Source: a virus. From it: a stretch of 24,659 nucleotides of DNA. The notes under the pieces were generated by a model that saw nothing but the letters and a program-made list of their open reading frames with translations, was not told the origin of the DNA and did not search any database. Made by a program: the position numbers and the translations under genes. This document shows positions 12,994 to 22,958 of the stretch, one piece after another. How positions within the stretch are numbered: position 1 is the first letter of the stretch; the number at the start of each line of letters is the position of its first letter. The stretch is from positions 1 through 24,659 of IMG/VR virus record IMGVR_UViG_3300043468_000120; one strand, written 5' to 3'.

Positions 12994-14958
12994 ATGGATA
13001 TGCGAGCCGCAATCAAAATTACAGCTGACGTGAGGGGTCAGCAAGAGATTGATCGTCTGCGCGGATCAATGACAAGCCTTGGGGGAGGTGTTTCTAAACT
13101 CACCGCAGCACTTGGGGCTTTGGGAATTGCGTTTTCTGCACGAGAGGTTGTTTCGTGGGTTAAAAGTGCAGTTGATGCGGCAGACACATTGAAAGATTTG
13201 AGCCAGAAAACTGGTATTGCAGTCGAAGAACTAGACGCACTTTCGCTTGTTGCGGAACAAAATGGAACTGACATTGAGTCCGTTTCTGGTGCTTTGTCGA
13301 GACTTGCCAAAACAATGGGCGATGCTCTTGGCGGAAGCGTAAAAGCAAAAGATGCGTTAAGTCAATTTGGAATTACTATTTCCGAAATACGAGATGGCTC
13401 AATTACTGCAACAGAAGCAGTAGCCAGAATTTCAGATCGCGTCGAGGCAATGCCTGATGGATTGCAAAAAGCTGCTGCTTTGCAAAAACTGTTTGGGAAA
13501 AGCGCGGCTGAACTTGTGCCTCTTATGAACGCAGGCGGAAATTCAATTCGCAACGCTGTCAAGGAGCTTGACGCATACGGCGCTTTGATTGGCCCAGAAT
13601 TTGCAGCAACTGCTGACGAGTTCAACGATAGGCTTGCAGTAATGCAAAGGCTTTCGCGTTCTTTGGCTGTTGAAATTGGAAGCGAATTGCTTCCAGTAAT
13701 AAATGAATTGCTAGATGAACTTCTTTTATTCGTGAAAAGCAACGGTGGTATTTCTGGGATATTTGATGGGTTAAAAGCTGATTTTGATGGCTTGACAACG
13801 TTTCTTTCTAACACTGCGGCTGAATGGCAGAAAATCAAGCCGATATTTGACTGGCTTGATAGCATTGCAAAAGACTATGGCCCTTTTTCATCAATGATGA
13901 GCAAGCCGTTGGAAATCAACATTCCAGCTGACGGCGTTCCAACATCAAAAAACGCCTACGATTTCTATGGAACTGGCGCATTCAAGCAAAAACCAGTCTT
14001 TGGAACTGGCTATGATTTCATGTCAGGCGATGAGGCTGAAAAAGCCGCATCTGCTGCTCAAAAGCGAATTGATCTGCTCAAAAAGCAAAACAGCGAAATC
14101 TCTGATTATGTTTTGAGGCAATCAGAAGCAATAGATCTTCTGAGGCTTGAGGGACAAGCCGTCAACATGTCGGAGTTTGAATATCAGCAGCTTGTCAGTG
14201 CAAAACAGCACGAGCATGACGTTACGCAGGCAACGAATGACATGTTGCCGGAGACTGCGGCAAAATATCGTGAAGTTGCAGACAGTATGTTTGCCACTCG
14301 CCAGGCAATTGAAAAGCTGAACTACGAACAAAGCAGAACATTTGAGTTTGGCATCAAAACAGCATTGCGGGATTACGCGGAAGCCGCAGGAAACACTGCC
14401 GATGGCATAAATCAGGCGGTCACAAATGCTTTCCAGGGCATGGAAGATGCTCTTGTTGATTTTGTAAAGACTGGAAAACTTGATTTTTCGTCTCTTGTTG
14501 ACAGCATGATTTCGGACTTGGCGCGGCTTGCTATTCAGCAGGCAATACTTGGTCCTCTTTCTCAAGCTCTTTTGGGGTCGCTTGGTTTTGCAAACGGAGG
14601 AGTGATGACTTCTCGCGGAGCAATGCCGTTAAAGACCTATTCATCTGGTGGCATCGCGCGAAGTCCACAGGTTGCTGTTTATGGAGAAGGGCGACTTCCA
14701 GAGGCTTACGTTCCCCTACCTGATGGAAGAAATATTCCGGTAAAAATGGATGGCGCCACCGGCGGAACGAGTGTTGTCGTGAACAACTATTCCGGCCAGC
14801 AAGTCAGCACGAACGAAACGACAGATGGTCGCGGAAATCGTCGCGTCGAGGTTTCTGTCGGAGACATGGTTGCTGGAGAAATAAGGCGTTATGGGTCAGC
14901 CGCAAACATGGCGATCAGAAGCTCCTTCCGCACCACTCCAAATCTAACAGGGAGGTAA
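12994..14958 (+). CDS. Tail tape measure protein
   Basis: A 654-residue protein starting at ATG 12994, with GGAAGGG about 9 nt upstream (a second ATG lies at 13000). N-terminus: a coiled/helical segment with LTAALGALGIAFSAREVVSW (about 35-54). The middle is Ser/Ala-rich helix. C-terminus: ALVDFVKTGKLDFSSLVDSM and ISDLARLAIQQ (about 484-516), the lambda H tape-measure C-terminal domain, then Gly-rich turns (FANGGVMTSRG, YSSGGIARSP) and a polar tail. It sets tail length: 654 residues at ~0.15 nm each suggests roughly 100 nm. It is shorter than lambda H (853 residues). The codons are more A+T-rich than those of the capsid. Confidence 0.92.
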   Translation: MDMRAAIKITADVRGQQEIDRLRGSMTSLGGGVSKLTAALGALGIAFSAREVVSWVKSAVDAADTLKDLSQKTGIAVEELDALSLVAEQNGTDIESVSGALSRLAKTMGDALGGSVKAKDALSQFGITISEIRDGSITATEAVARISDRVEAMPDGLQKAAALQKLFGKSAAELVPLMNAGGNSIRNAVKELDAYGALIGPEFAATADEFNDRLAVMQRLSRSLAVEIGSELLPVINELLDELLLFVKSNGGISGIFDGLKADFDGLTTFLSNTAAEWQKIKPIFDWLDSIAKDYGPFSSMMSKPLEINIPADGVPTSKNAYDFYGTGAFKQKPVFGTGYDFMSGDEAEKAASAAQKRIDLLKKQNSEISDYVLRQSEAIDLLRLEGQAVNMSEFEYQQLVSAKQHEHDVTQATNDMLPETAAKYREVADSMFATRQAIEKLNYEQSRTFEFGIKTALRDYAEAAGNTADGINQAVTNAFQGMEDALVDFVKTGKLDFSSLVDSMISDLARLAIQQAILGPLSQALLGSLGFANGGVMTSRGAMPLKTYSSGGIARSPQVAVYGEGRLPEAYVPLPDGRNIPVKMDGATGGTSVVVNNYSGQQVSTNETTDGRGNRRVEVSVGDMVAGEIRRYGSAANMAIRSSFRTTPNLTGR

Positions 14959-14961
14959 AGA

Positions 14962-15324
14962 ATGGCTGCTTACACATGGCCAGTCAGCCTTCCCCAGAAT
15001 GTGCGTCAAGATTTTCAGACCGCAAGGGCGCTGAATATTCTTTCAACCCCCATGGACTTGGGATCTCCCAAGCGCCGCAGAAGGGGGCTTGGCGTCGAGC
15101 AGTTGAAGGTTGGGTTCTACATGACCACAGCCCAGATTGCGACCCTGGAAACATTTGTGCAAAGCACCATAAAGGGAACCGCAAGATTTGATTTTGCACA
15201 CCCAGTAACAGGCGCAACCGTAGAGGTTCGAATTCTTCCACAGTCGGATGGGCAGCTTTACACAGTAAGCTATCATTCGCCAACTTTGTGGCTTGTTGAC
15301 ATGATGCTTGAGGTGGTTCCGTGA
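14962..15324 (+). CDS. Minor tail protein, gpM-like
   Basis: A 120-residue protein with GGAGG about 6 nt before ATG 14962. It is beta-rich, with WPVSLPQNVRQDF at the N-terminus, a basic SPKRRRRGLG turn (residues about 35-44) and FDFAHPVTGATVEVRIL later, like the gpM-type tail-tip ring proteins that hold a basic loop and strands. It fills the M slot between tape measure and the DUF1833/L gene. Sequence match to lambda M is limited; order and size carry the call. Confidence 0.72.
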   Translation: MAAYTWPVSLPQNVRQDFQTARALNILSTPMDLGSPKRRRRGLGVEQLKVGFYMTTAQIATLETFVQSTIKGTARFDFAHPVTGATVEVRILPQSDGQLYTVSYHSPTLWLVDMMLEVVP

Positions 15325-15842
15325 GCCGTCTGAGCAGCCTATCTGCAACAGCCATCAAGGCAATGCTGTCGCCAGATGCAGACGACAGCCTTGCCATTTT
15401 GCTCACATTCACTGGTAATGGAATAACAACTCCGATCAGGATTGCTGACAGTTTTACGCAGCGCCTTACTGGATTAACAACCAATGATGAAGTGGTTCAC
15501 GGAATTGTCAGCAGATCAAACAACTACATCTTCATTCCATTTCGACTGACTTTGCCTGACGAACAAATTGCGAGTGCCCCACGGTGTCAGTTGTCTGTTA
15601 TGGATGTAACCCGATACCTTACACCAATATTAAGATCTATAACCAGCCCTCCTTCAGTTTTGATCGAGCTTGTCATGACTGCATCACCCAACACCGTTGA
15701 GGTTGCATTCAGCGGTTTTCAGATGGGTGCGGTCAATTACAACAAGGATCAGATTACTGCCGAGCTTGTCGTCCAAAGCCTGGCGGCTGAGCCATTCCCA
15801 GCGCACACCTTCACACCAAGTTATTTTCCGGGGCTGTTCTGA
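15321..15842 (+). CDS. DUF1833-type tail tip protein (gpL-like position)
   Basis: A 173-residue protein with a GTG start at 15321 in a GTGA overlap, with GAGG 7 nt upstream. It is built of beta strands (LLTFTGNGITTPIRIADSF; FIPFRLTLPDEQI; VEVAFSGFQMGAVN) and matches the DUF1833 layout. It sits in the lambda L slot. Lambda gpL has a C-terminal cysteine-rich iron-sulfur domain; this protein has only one Cys (APRCQL) and ends after the beta part, so that domain is absent. It should be part of the tail-tip hub. The stop overlaps the next start (TGATG). Confidence 0.75.
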   Translation: MSRLSSLSATAIKAMLSPDADDSLAILLTFTGNGITTPIRIADSFTQRLTGLTTNDEVVHGIVSRSNNYIFIPFRLTLPDEQIASAPRCQLSVMDVTRYLTPILRSITSPPSVLIELVMTASPNTVEVAFSGFQMGAVNYNKDQITAELVVQSLAAEPFPAHTFTPSYFPGLF

Positions 15843-18800
15843 TGTCGCACTGGGTCAACGATTACATCGGCATTCCATACCTCACAGGCGGACGCACAAA
15901 GGATGGTCTGGACTGCTGGGGATTGGTCAGGCTCGTCCATAAAGAGCAGTTTGGAAACGATCTGCCGTCCTTCGATGGACTTTACGACGCGCCAGATGAC
16001 GAGAGAGTTGTCGAACTCATAGCGCGAAATCGAGAGGGATGGGCAAGGGTTGACACTCCACAACCTGGAGATGTGGTCGTCTTTCGTGTTTGGGGCGGAA
16101 ACCAGCATGTAGGGGTTGTCACTGAGCCCGGAAAATTCCTCCACGTCAGAATAGGCCGAGATGCCGTTGTAGAGCGCCTGGACGGCTCTATTTGGGTCAA
16201 GAGGGTGGAGGGGGTCTACAGGTATGAAGGGGCCTCAGAGAGCGTCTCTGTGGCGGGGCTGGCGCATCCATTGCGAACCGTTCGTCTGGACGGGAAAGTG
16301 CCAGCCGGTCTCACCTTGGCAGAAATCCAGCAGTGGATTTTTATTCAGACTTGCACGCCAGCCGAGCGCACCAGGTCTCCTGCGATCATTACCGTGGACG
16401 GATTTGATGTCCCGAAGGAACGCTGGAAAGATTTTCGTCCGCTTGCGGGCCAAAGAGTTGAATACAGAGCAATCGCAGAAGGAGACGTCTTTAGAGACGT
16501 CCTGAAAATTGGCGTCTTGGTCGGCGCTTTGCTGCTTGCTCCAATTCTGGCCCCATATTTCCTGTTCCTTGGCCTTGGCCTCGCGACAACAACTGCGCTT
16601 GCAACTGCCGCCATAGCTGGCGCAGGCGCCCTCTTGGTGAATTATCTGTTTCCTGTTCGTCAAGAAGGCAACAAGGGACTAGCAGACGAAAAGAAACAGA
16701 ACATTCTTGAAGGCGGCTCAAACCAGCCAAACCCATACGGCGCCATTCCCATTGTTCTTGGAAAAGTCAAATATACGCCGCCCCTGGCTGCCCAAAACTA
16801 TGTCGAGACAACTGGTGTAAGCTCTTATCTCAGGGCTGTTTTGTGCTGGGGTTATGGTCCCTTGCAAGTTTCAGAAATCAGAATTGGAGACATTCCAATT
16901 CAGAATTTGAACGAAGTTTCAAGCGCCACGCTCACCGGAGAAAGTGGTGAAACGAACAGCAAATTTTCCGACATCTATCCCCGAGACACAACGCAGGAGG
17001 TTATAAACTTCCAACTGCTTGCTCCGCAATTGACTTATGATTGGTCAAGAAACGCGAGCGGACTTGTCACAATCACAAGCACAAATCATGGCGCAAGTGT
17101 TGGTGACTTTTGGTATTCTGAATTGACATCAGAATGGTTTGAAATTGCATCAGTTCCAACTGCAAACACATTTACTTTTCAGACGTCTACATACGTCGCG
17201 CAAAGTGGAACAAATCGAAAGGGATTGCTCTCTAAACCGATCACCCGTGTGATAAGCGGAAATGTGTCAAACATTAACGTCTCGCTTCATTTTCCAAACG
17301 GCATTCGAGCCTTCAAGACCGGAGGATCGCAAAAAGTCGGCGAATACGTTGATGATGACTTTAGTGCAGTTCTACAGGTGCGGCAGCTTAACTCGTCAAC
17401 GCTTGCACCGATCACAAACTGGGGCGACGTTTCAAGCAAGAGCAACGAAAAAACAATTCGCCTTCCAACGGCGTTTTTCAATATTAACAACGATCAGCAG
17501 CTTGAAGAAGTCTACCAGTGGCATTTTGTCGTTGTTGATGAGTTTAGCAAAATATCGGTTCTTTCCGGTTCTTTGACCGATAACAAAGATGCAAATCCCA
17601 GCGGAAATCTTCTTGCCCGCCTGCAGGCAGAGCAAACTGGTTTTAGCGCAACATTTACGAGATTTCCGACTGTTCCTGGTAATTGCACAGAACTGTGGAG
17701 GGTTCTTGTCAAGGGCGACTCTATTGTCACAGCGTCAAATGTTGACAAGAGGCCGGACGCTTCATTCACAATAACTGGAGCCGGTCTTACGACATCAGGC
17801 AGAAACATAACAATTGCTGCCGCAACTTACGTCAGGGCAATTTCAGAGAACGTCAAATATACGGCTGTCAATCTCAAGCCCTTTACAAAGAACGTTGAAT
17901 TTGACGTCGCCTCTGGAACGCATGAAATCAGGGTCTATAGAACAACGCGCAGCGATGAGCTTTGGAATGATGTAAACGACAACCGAACGCATCTGACAAG
18001 TGCTTACGTTGTCGCCGCCACCGGATTTGCAGATAATAAGCCCATAAATGCACCGAAGCCTTTGGCAATGACTGCAATTCGTGTGCGGGCCTCGCAACAA
18101 TTGAGCGGCACAGTTGATGGTTTTAACGGGACTTGCATTTCCATCTGCAAGGACTGGAACGGAACGTCTTGGGTTGACAGGCCGACCAGAAACCCGGCGT
18201 CACTATTCCGTTATATCTTGCAGCATCCAGCAAATGCACAGGCTATCTCAGACAGTCTGATCGATCTAACATCTCTCGCCTCTTGGCACAATTACTGCAG
18301 CACAAATGAGTTCATGTGCGATCTATTGGTTGTGGATCAAAGAAGCATTCTTGAAGTGTTAAGAGACGTTGCTGCCTGTGGTCGAGCAAGTCCTGCGTTG
18401 CGGGACGGGAAATGGACAGTGATTGTTGACAAGACAAACTCAACCGTCTCTCAATTTTTTACGCCGGCAAACTCATGGGGTTTTGAGGGTGCAAGAGCAT
18501 ACCCAAAACTTCCCCACGCTTTTCGTGTTCAGTTCAACAACTCCGAGCGTGGCTACCAGGCTGATGAAATGATCGTCTATAATGACGGTTATACATCAGC
18601 AAATGCGACACTGTTTGAAGCTCTTACGCTTCCCGGCGTGACCACAAAAAAGGCCATCTATAAACACGCCAGATTTCACTTGGCGCAATTAAAATTGAGG
18701 CCAGAGACCTACACACTCAATGCAGACATCGAGCATCTCATCTGCCAGAGAGGTGACAGGGTAAAGGTGACGCACGACGTGCCAATGTGGGGTATAGCGT

Positions 18801-20494
18801 CTGGCCGCATCAAGGAATTTGTCAGTGCAACACAGTTGAAGCTGACAGAAGCGATCCCGATGGATGCAAGCACGCAGTACACCATCAGGATCAGGCTTGA
18901 AGACGGAACCGATGTCACAAGAACAATTGCATCCAAGCCTCAGAGCGGACTGTATTCCGACATAACACTGACTGCCAGCCTAACATCTACGCAAGGTAAG
19001 GCTGGTAATTTGTTCATGGCTGGCACACTCAATGCTGAGAGCGTTGACTGTCTTGTGCTTGCTGTTGAGCCTCAGGAAAACATGACGGCAAGGCTGACGC
19101 TGGTGGATTATGCGCCATCAGTTTACGACAGCGACAATGAGGCCATACCCAATTTTGATAGCCAAATCACAAAGCCTCCATCGTTGTCTCAATCCGTAAT
19201 CACCTCAACTGTTACTGTTCAATCCATTAAATCGGACGAAACGGTGATGGAGGTTTTAAGCAACGGTCAATATGGCTATCGCATCAGAGTAACCTATTCA
19301 GTTCCAAATTCCGGGGTTCCGCAGTCGGTCCAGAACGTCGAGGGACAAATCATCAAAACATCGTCCCTTTCAAGTGGTGTGTGGCTAGATGGCGGATCTG
19401 CCCGTATTGGCCAGCCCATTTATTTTTCAGACGTTGAGCAGGGCATCTACTACACGATGCGATTGAGGCTTGTTGCCTCAGATGGGCGGACAGGCCCGTG
19501 GGTGACGACTTCTTCGCATCAAGTTGTCGGAAGAACAAACAAGCCCAATGCTGTGGCTGATCTGACAACCACTTTTGATGGTAGCAAGGTCTTCATTGGA
19601 TGGACAAAAAACCCGGAAATTGACGTTTTGGGCTATGAGGTCAGGACGTCAGACACAAGCTGGGGTGGGTCTGGATATTTAGCAAGGACAGACGCAACAC
19701 AAATTGAGGTTGCGCCAGCCTCTGCTGGTACTTCAAGGACATGGTACGTCAGAGCCTATGACAGCGCAGGGCTGTATTCAGCCACCTCGGCGTCCGTTAG
19801 CTTGACCGTCTCATCTCCTGGCACTGTTCCGGTTCCAACCCAGTCCATCAACAAAATCGCGGCATCTAAAATCGTTCTTGGTGTTGATTGGGCGGATAGT
19901 ACCGCTGGAACTCTGCCGATTGCTGGCTACGAAATACGTTCAGCAAACAGCAGCTGGGGATCGGCTGGGTATCTTTACAAAGGCGCCACAAGTGCTGCCA
20001 CTCTGAATGGCGTATCCGCAACATCCGCAACGACGTTTTACATCAAAGCCTATGACGCCAGAGGGAACTACTCAACCACTGCTCGCAGCTTCATTCATGA
20101 CGTCACCCCGCCAGCATCTATGGCGACAGCAACTGTTTCTGTGACAAGAAAAGCGTCAAATCTCAATTTCGTTGTAAGCAACCCACCGGCAACTCCCAAT
20201 GATTTTGATGCTTACGAATTTAGAATTGGGCAAGTCAGGGCTGGTGCAACATCTGGCGATGATACGCCTAATGCAGTTGTAAGTGGATCGACAGACAATT
20301 TCTGGACAGACCCAGATTGTAAAATCATCAGAAGCGCGACAACATCAACCAGTGTGGATCTCAGAACGTTTGACAGCCCGAGATTTTCAACAACGGGAAT
20401 AACCTACCGTGTCGCGTGCCGAATGCGCGACAAGTCGGGCAATTATTCATCAGCCTCTGCCCTTGGTTCCATCAACGTGACGAGCATCACATAA
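15842..20494 (+). CDS. Fused tail tip protein: NlpC/P60 peptidase (K) + I-like + J-like central fibre
   Basis: A single 1550-residue ORF. Residues 1-130 are an NlpC/P60 cysteine peptidase: C25 (DGLDCWGL), H89 (NQHVGVV) and H101 (KFLHVRIG) as the catalytic set. Residues 140-290 resemble gpI: a small LRTVRLDGKVPAGLTLAEI domain, then a hydrophobic stretch (222-270, VLVGALLLAPILAPYFLFL). From about 295 the gpJ-type hub begins (PYGAIPIVLGK, YGPLQVSEIRIGDIPI), continuing to about 1230. Two fibronectin-III repeats follow near 1232-1425, then a third beta-rich segment to 1550. In lambda these are three genes in the order K, I, J. The protein would cut or digest peptidoglycan locally and form the tip that touches the receptor. 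No JAMM domain is seen. A TAATG overlap leads to the fibre. Confidence 0.88.
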   Translation: MSHWVNDYIGIPYLTGGRTKDGLDCWGLVRLVHKEQFGNDLPSFDGLYDAPDDERVVELIARNREGWARVDTPQPGDVVVFRVWGGNQHVGVVTEPGKFLHVRIGRDAVVERLDGSIWVKRVEGVYRYEGASESVSVAGLAHPLRTVRLDGKVPAGLTLAEIQQWIFIQTCTPAERTRSPAIITVDGFDVPKERWKDFRPLAGQRVEYRAIAEGDVFRDVLKIGVLVGALLLAPILAPYFLFLGLGLATTTALATAAIAGAGALLVNYLFPVRQEGNKGLADEKKQNILEGGSNQPNPYGAIPIVLGKVKYTPPLAAQNYVETTGVSSYLRAVLCWGYGPLQVSEIRIGDIPIQNLNEVSSATLTGESGETNSKFSDIYPRDTTQEVINFQLLAPQLTYDWSRNASGLVTITSTNHGASVGDFWYSELTSEWFEIASVPTANTFTFQTSTYVAQSGTNRKGLLSKPITRVISGNVSNINVSLHFPNGIRAFKTGGSQKVGEYVDDDFSAVLQVRQLNSSTLAPITNWGDVSSKSNEKTIRLPTAFFNINNDQQLEEVYQWHFVVVDEFSKISVLSGSLTDNKDANPSGNLLARLQAEQTGFSATFTRFPTVPGNCTELWRVLVKGDSIVTASNVDKRPDASFTITGAGLTTSGRNITIAAATYVRAISENVKYTAVNLKPFTKNVEFDVASGTHEIRVYRTTRSDELWNDVNDNRTHLTSAYVVAATGFADNKPINAPKPLAMTAIRVRASQQLSGTVDGFNGTCISICKDWNGTSWVDRPTRNPASLFRYILQHPANAQAISDSLIDLTSLASWHNYCSTNEFMCDLLVVDQRSILEVLRDVAACGRASPALRDGKWTVIVDKTNSTVSQFFTPANSWGFEGARAYPKLPHAFRVQFNNSERGYQADEMIVYNDGYTSANATLFEALTLPGVTTKKAIYKHARFHLAQLKLRPETYTLNADIEHLICQRGDRVKVTHDVPMWGIASGRIKEFVSATQLKLTEAIPMDASTQYTIRIRLEDGTDVTRTIASKPQSGLYSDITLTASLTSTQGKAGNLFMAGTLNAESVDCLVLAVEPQENMTARLTLVDYAPSVYDSDNEAIPNFDSQITKPPSLSQSVITSTVTVQSIKSDETVMEVLSNGQYGYRIRVTYSVPNSGVPQSVQNVEGQIIKTSSLSSGVWLDGGSARIGQPIYFSDVEQGIYYTMRLRLVASDGRTGPWVTTSSHQVVGRTNKPNAVADLTTTFDGSKVFIGWTKNPEIDVLGYEVRTSDTSWGGSGYLARTDATQIEVAPASAGTSRTWYVRAYDSAGLYSATSASVSLTVSSPGTVPVPTQSINKIAASKIVLGVDWADSTAGTLPIAGYEIRSANSSWGSAGYLYKGATSAATLNGVSATSATTFYIKAYDARGNYSTTARSFIHDVTPPASMATATVSVTRKASNLNFVVSNPPATPNDFDAYEFRIGQVRAGATSGDDTPNAVVSGSTDNFWTDPDCKIIRSATTSTSVDLRTFDSPRFSTTGITYRVACRMRDKSGNYSSASALGSINVTSIT

Positions 20495-22947
20495 TGCCAG
20501 CAACACTTACAGCTTCTATTTCGTCGTTGATTTTGACGCTTGATGATCCAGGCCGTGATGACTTGGACAGCGTTATAGTGTGGGCTTCAACGACAAGCGG
20601 ATTTACACCTAGCGCAGCCAACTTGGTGTATCAGGGTAAGTCGTTAGTTGTAACGATAACTAACCTCACTCCGCTTACAACATATTATGTAAAATACGCC
20701 TATGTGTCGTCAATCGATCCGACAGATTACATTACATCTGCGCAACTGTCTGGTGTTCCAAATAAAATTGACGGAAGCATTGTTGTTGATGGATCAATAT
20801 CTGCGACACAAATCGCAGCAAATGCCATTACATCTTCAAAGATTGAAACTAACGCTCTCCGTGGCAAGACACTGGCCGGAGGTGTTCTCATAGATGGCGG
20901 ATCTGTTGTTACCACTGACACAGCAAAACCGGCAAATATTGACACTACAACGACCGTTTATCTTGACGATACAACAGATTTTCCACCATCTGGCGCAGCA
21001 ATTGTACTGTCAAAAAACGGAGGAGTGCCAACATCTAGCGACACAATTTCATATTCTCCTGGAGACGGCGCTTTGGCGTTTGATAATCGAAAAATTAGAT
21101 ATACTGGTAAGACGTCAAATTCTCTTACTGGCGTAAGCGGGCTTCAATACAAGATTTCTTCCGGTGACGTAATTATACCTCAACCGTTTCCAAGTATTAC
21201 GCTTGATAGCTACACAGTCGGAGACATTATAGACACTACGTATAACGCGGAATTTTTGTTTAGAAGGACTGGGGGATCAGCACTGGCGATTAACCAGAAC
21301 AGAAATGCTGATCTGTTTTCCTACACAGCGGGACATGTTTTGTCTGGAAGCTCATATAATTCTGAGTTGTCTGGCGTTACAGGATTGGCCGCATTTTCTC
21401 TTGGGTATAACTCAAGAGCAACAATCATTGATTTAACAGCATCAATTACGACAGTTGTGGCGGCAACAGGAACGGTATCAAGCCTCACAATAAATGCGTC
21501 AACATCATTTTTGAAATCCGGCGGCGGCCAAATTATTCTTGCAAGCACAACTGTCACTGGATTCAAAAAAGCCAATTATATTTCTTGCTCAGCTACAACA
21601 GTAACCCTTGAAAAATCGCTATATCTAAACGCTGGAACTTATTACATAATACCGATCTCATCGGTAAATGTGTTCGGATCGGACCCATATTCACTAATCA
21701 ATTTCAACAATTCATACAACGGCGAATGGAGGCAATCGCAGTTGTCAACAAACTATGACTATGCCGACACAGTGCATGATCGATTGCTGCTGACGCCGAG
21801 TTTTGGATATGGACTGCGCATTTACCCTTCAAAAAAAGCATCCAAAAAGGATGCTGCTGGGATTTTAATTTCTCAGCCAGACGCCGCGCTACATTTTGAA
21901 GTTGATGCGATACCGGCATCGTCAATCAGCTCCAGCTCAATGTATGGCGCGTTTTCTTCTTCCTTTCATTTTGGCGCAGCTTCTGGATATGCCGGAACAA
22001 CTGGTGGCGTTTTTGTCTCGTATAGTGGAACAAGCGTTCAGCAATACCAGCCAATTTCCAACACATTGCGGTTTAACGGCTTTGATGTAGCGGCAGCAGA
22101 CGCCATTACGTTTGATGATGCGACTGACACATACTCATTTGGTTCTGACGGAACTGCAAACAATGCAACGCTAAATGCAAAAAACAGTATTCTTACCCTT
22201 GGCGCTTCCTATATCATTCAAAACGCAAACGCCAAAACAGTGGCTGATGCAGCAGTTGCACAAACACAAAATCAATTTATTGTTTGGAATGCAAGCAGTA
22301 CGCTCCCGCAAATATCAATTGGAAATCAAGTAACCAGTGCCAGCGGAAGCAACATAGATGGCTACAAGGCGAGAGGCGGTAATACAACAACAATTACAGC
22401 TCCAGTCTTGGATGACAACATTCTAGCTCTGAGAGGATATTTATACGACGGCGCAATATGGAGAATTGCCGCGTCTATAAAATACCAAGTTGACGGTGCG
22501 CCATCTGGCGCAGACGCGCCTGGAAGAATTGTCTTTGCCACAACAGATGACGGCTCAACGTCACATATTGACAGACTGACAATCAACAGCGCCGGAGAAA
22601 TCATAAATACCGGAGGCGGTCGGCTTGGATACGGGACCGGATCTGGTGCCGCTGCCACGCAATCAACTTCGAGAACGACCAGCGTTTCGATCAATTCGGC
22701 TGTTGGACGCATCACATTGTTCACGGCTGCGGGTTCAACAACTTGGGCATCGTTTACGGTAAACAACTCAAAGGTCGGAACAAATGACATTATTGTTTTG
22801 AACCAAAGGACTGGAACAAATCTATATGAGTTGCACGTTACGGCAGTTGCGGCTGGTTCATTTCAGATTTCGTTTAGGACAACTGGCGGTACAGCATCTG
22901 ACACGCCTACCATTTCATTTGCCATCATACGCGGGTCAAACGCTTAA
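20494..22947 (+). CDS. Tail fibre / receptor-binding protein
   Basis: An 817-residue protein starting at ATG 20494 in a TAATG overlap with the tip protein. Residues 1-95 are fibronectin-III-like (LTPLTTYYVKYAYVSS). Residues about 95-150 have the phage tip motif DGSIVVDGSISATQIAANA with repeated I-x-x-x-K-I units (AITSSKIETNALRG) also seen at the end of long J proteins. A Ser/Thr/Asn-rich middle made of beta strands follows. The last ~110 residues (GYGTGSG...QSTSRTT...AGSFQISFRTTGGTASD...FAIIRG) are a familiar C-terminal fibre domain found in many phages. Base composition is the most A+T-rich of the window, consistent with fast-moving fibre sequence. The receptor is unknown. Confidence 0.85.
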   Translation: MPATLTASISSLILTLDDPGRDDLDSVIVWASTTSGFTPSAANLVYQGKSLVVTITNLTPLTTYYVKYAYVSSIDPTDYITSAQLSGVPNKIDGSIVVDGSISATQIAANAITSSKIETNALRGKTLAGGVLIDGGSVVTTDTAKPANIDTTTTVYLDDTTDFPPSGAAIVLSKNGGVPTSSDTISYSPGDGALAFDNRKIRYTGKTSNSLTGVSGLQYKISSGDVIIPQPFPSITLDSYTVGDIIDTTYNAEFLFRRTGGSALAINQNRNADLFSYTAGHVLSGSSYNSELSGVTGLAAFSLGYNSRATIIDLTASITTVVAATGTVSSLTINASTSFLKSGGGQIILASTTVTGFKKANYISCSATTVTLEKSLYLNAGTYYIIPISSVNVFGSDPYSLINFNNSYNGEWRQSQLSTNYDYADTVHDRLLLTPSFGYGLRIYPSKKASKKDAAGILISQPDAALHFEVDAIPASSISSSSMYGAFSSSFHFGAASGYAGTTGGVFVSYSGTSVQQYQPISNTLRFNGFDVAAADAITFDDATDTYSFGSDGTANNATLNAKNSILTLGASYIIQNANAKTVADAAVAQTQNQFIVWNASSTLPQISIGNQVTSASGSNIDGYKARGGNTTTITAPVLDDNILALRGYLYDGAIWRIAASIKYQVDGAPSGADAPGRIVFATTDDGSTSHIDRLTINSAGEIINTGGGRLGYGTGSGAAATQSTSRTTSVSINSAVGRITLFTAAGSTTWASFTVNNSKVGTNDIIVLNQRTGTNLYELHVTAVAAGSFQISFRTTGGTASDTPTISFAIIRGSNA

Positions 22948-22958
22948 TAGAGGATCAC

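Noticed and set aside
21831-21855. A-rich run plus perfect stem (AGCATCC-AAAAA-GGATGCT) in the fibre gene, considered as a frameshift site
   Set aside because: The stem begins at the slippery run with no spacer, and the alternative frames stop soon, so no useful product would result. It may be chance or a minor mRNA structure.
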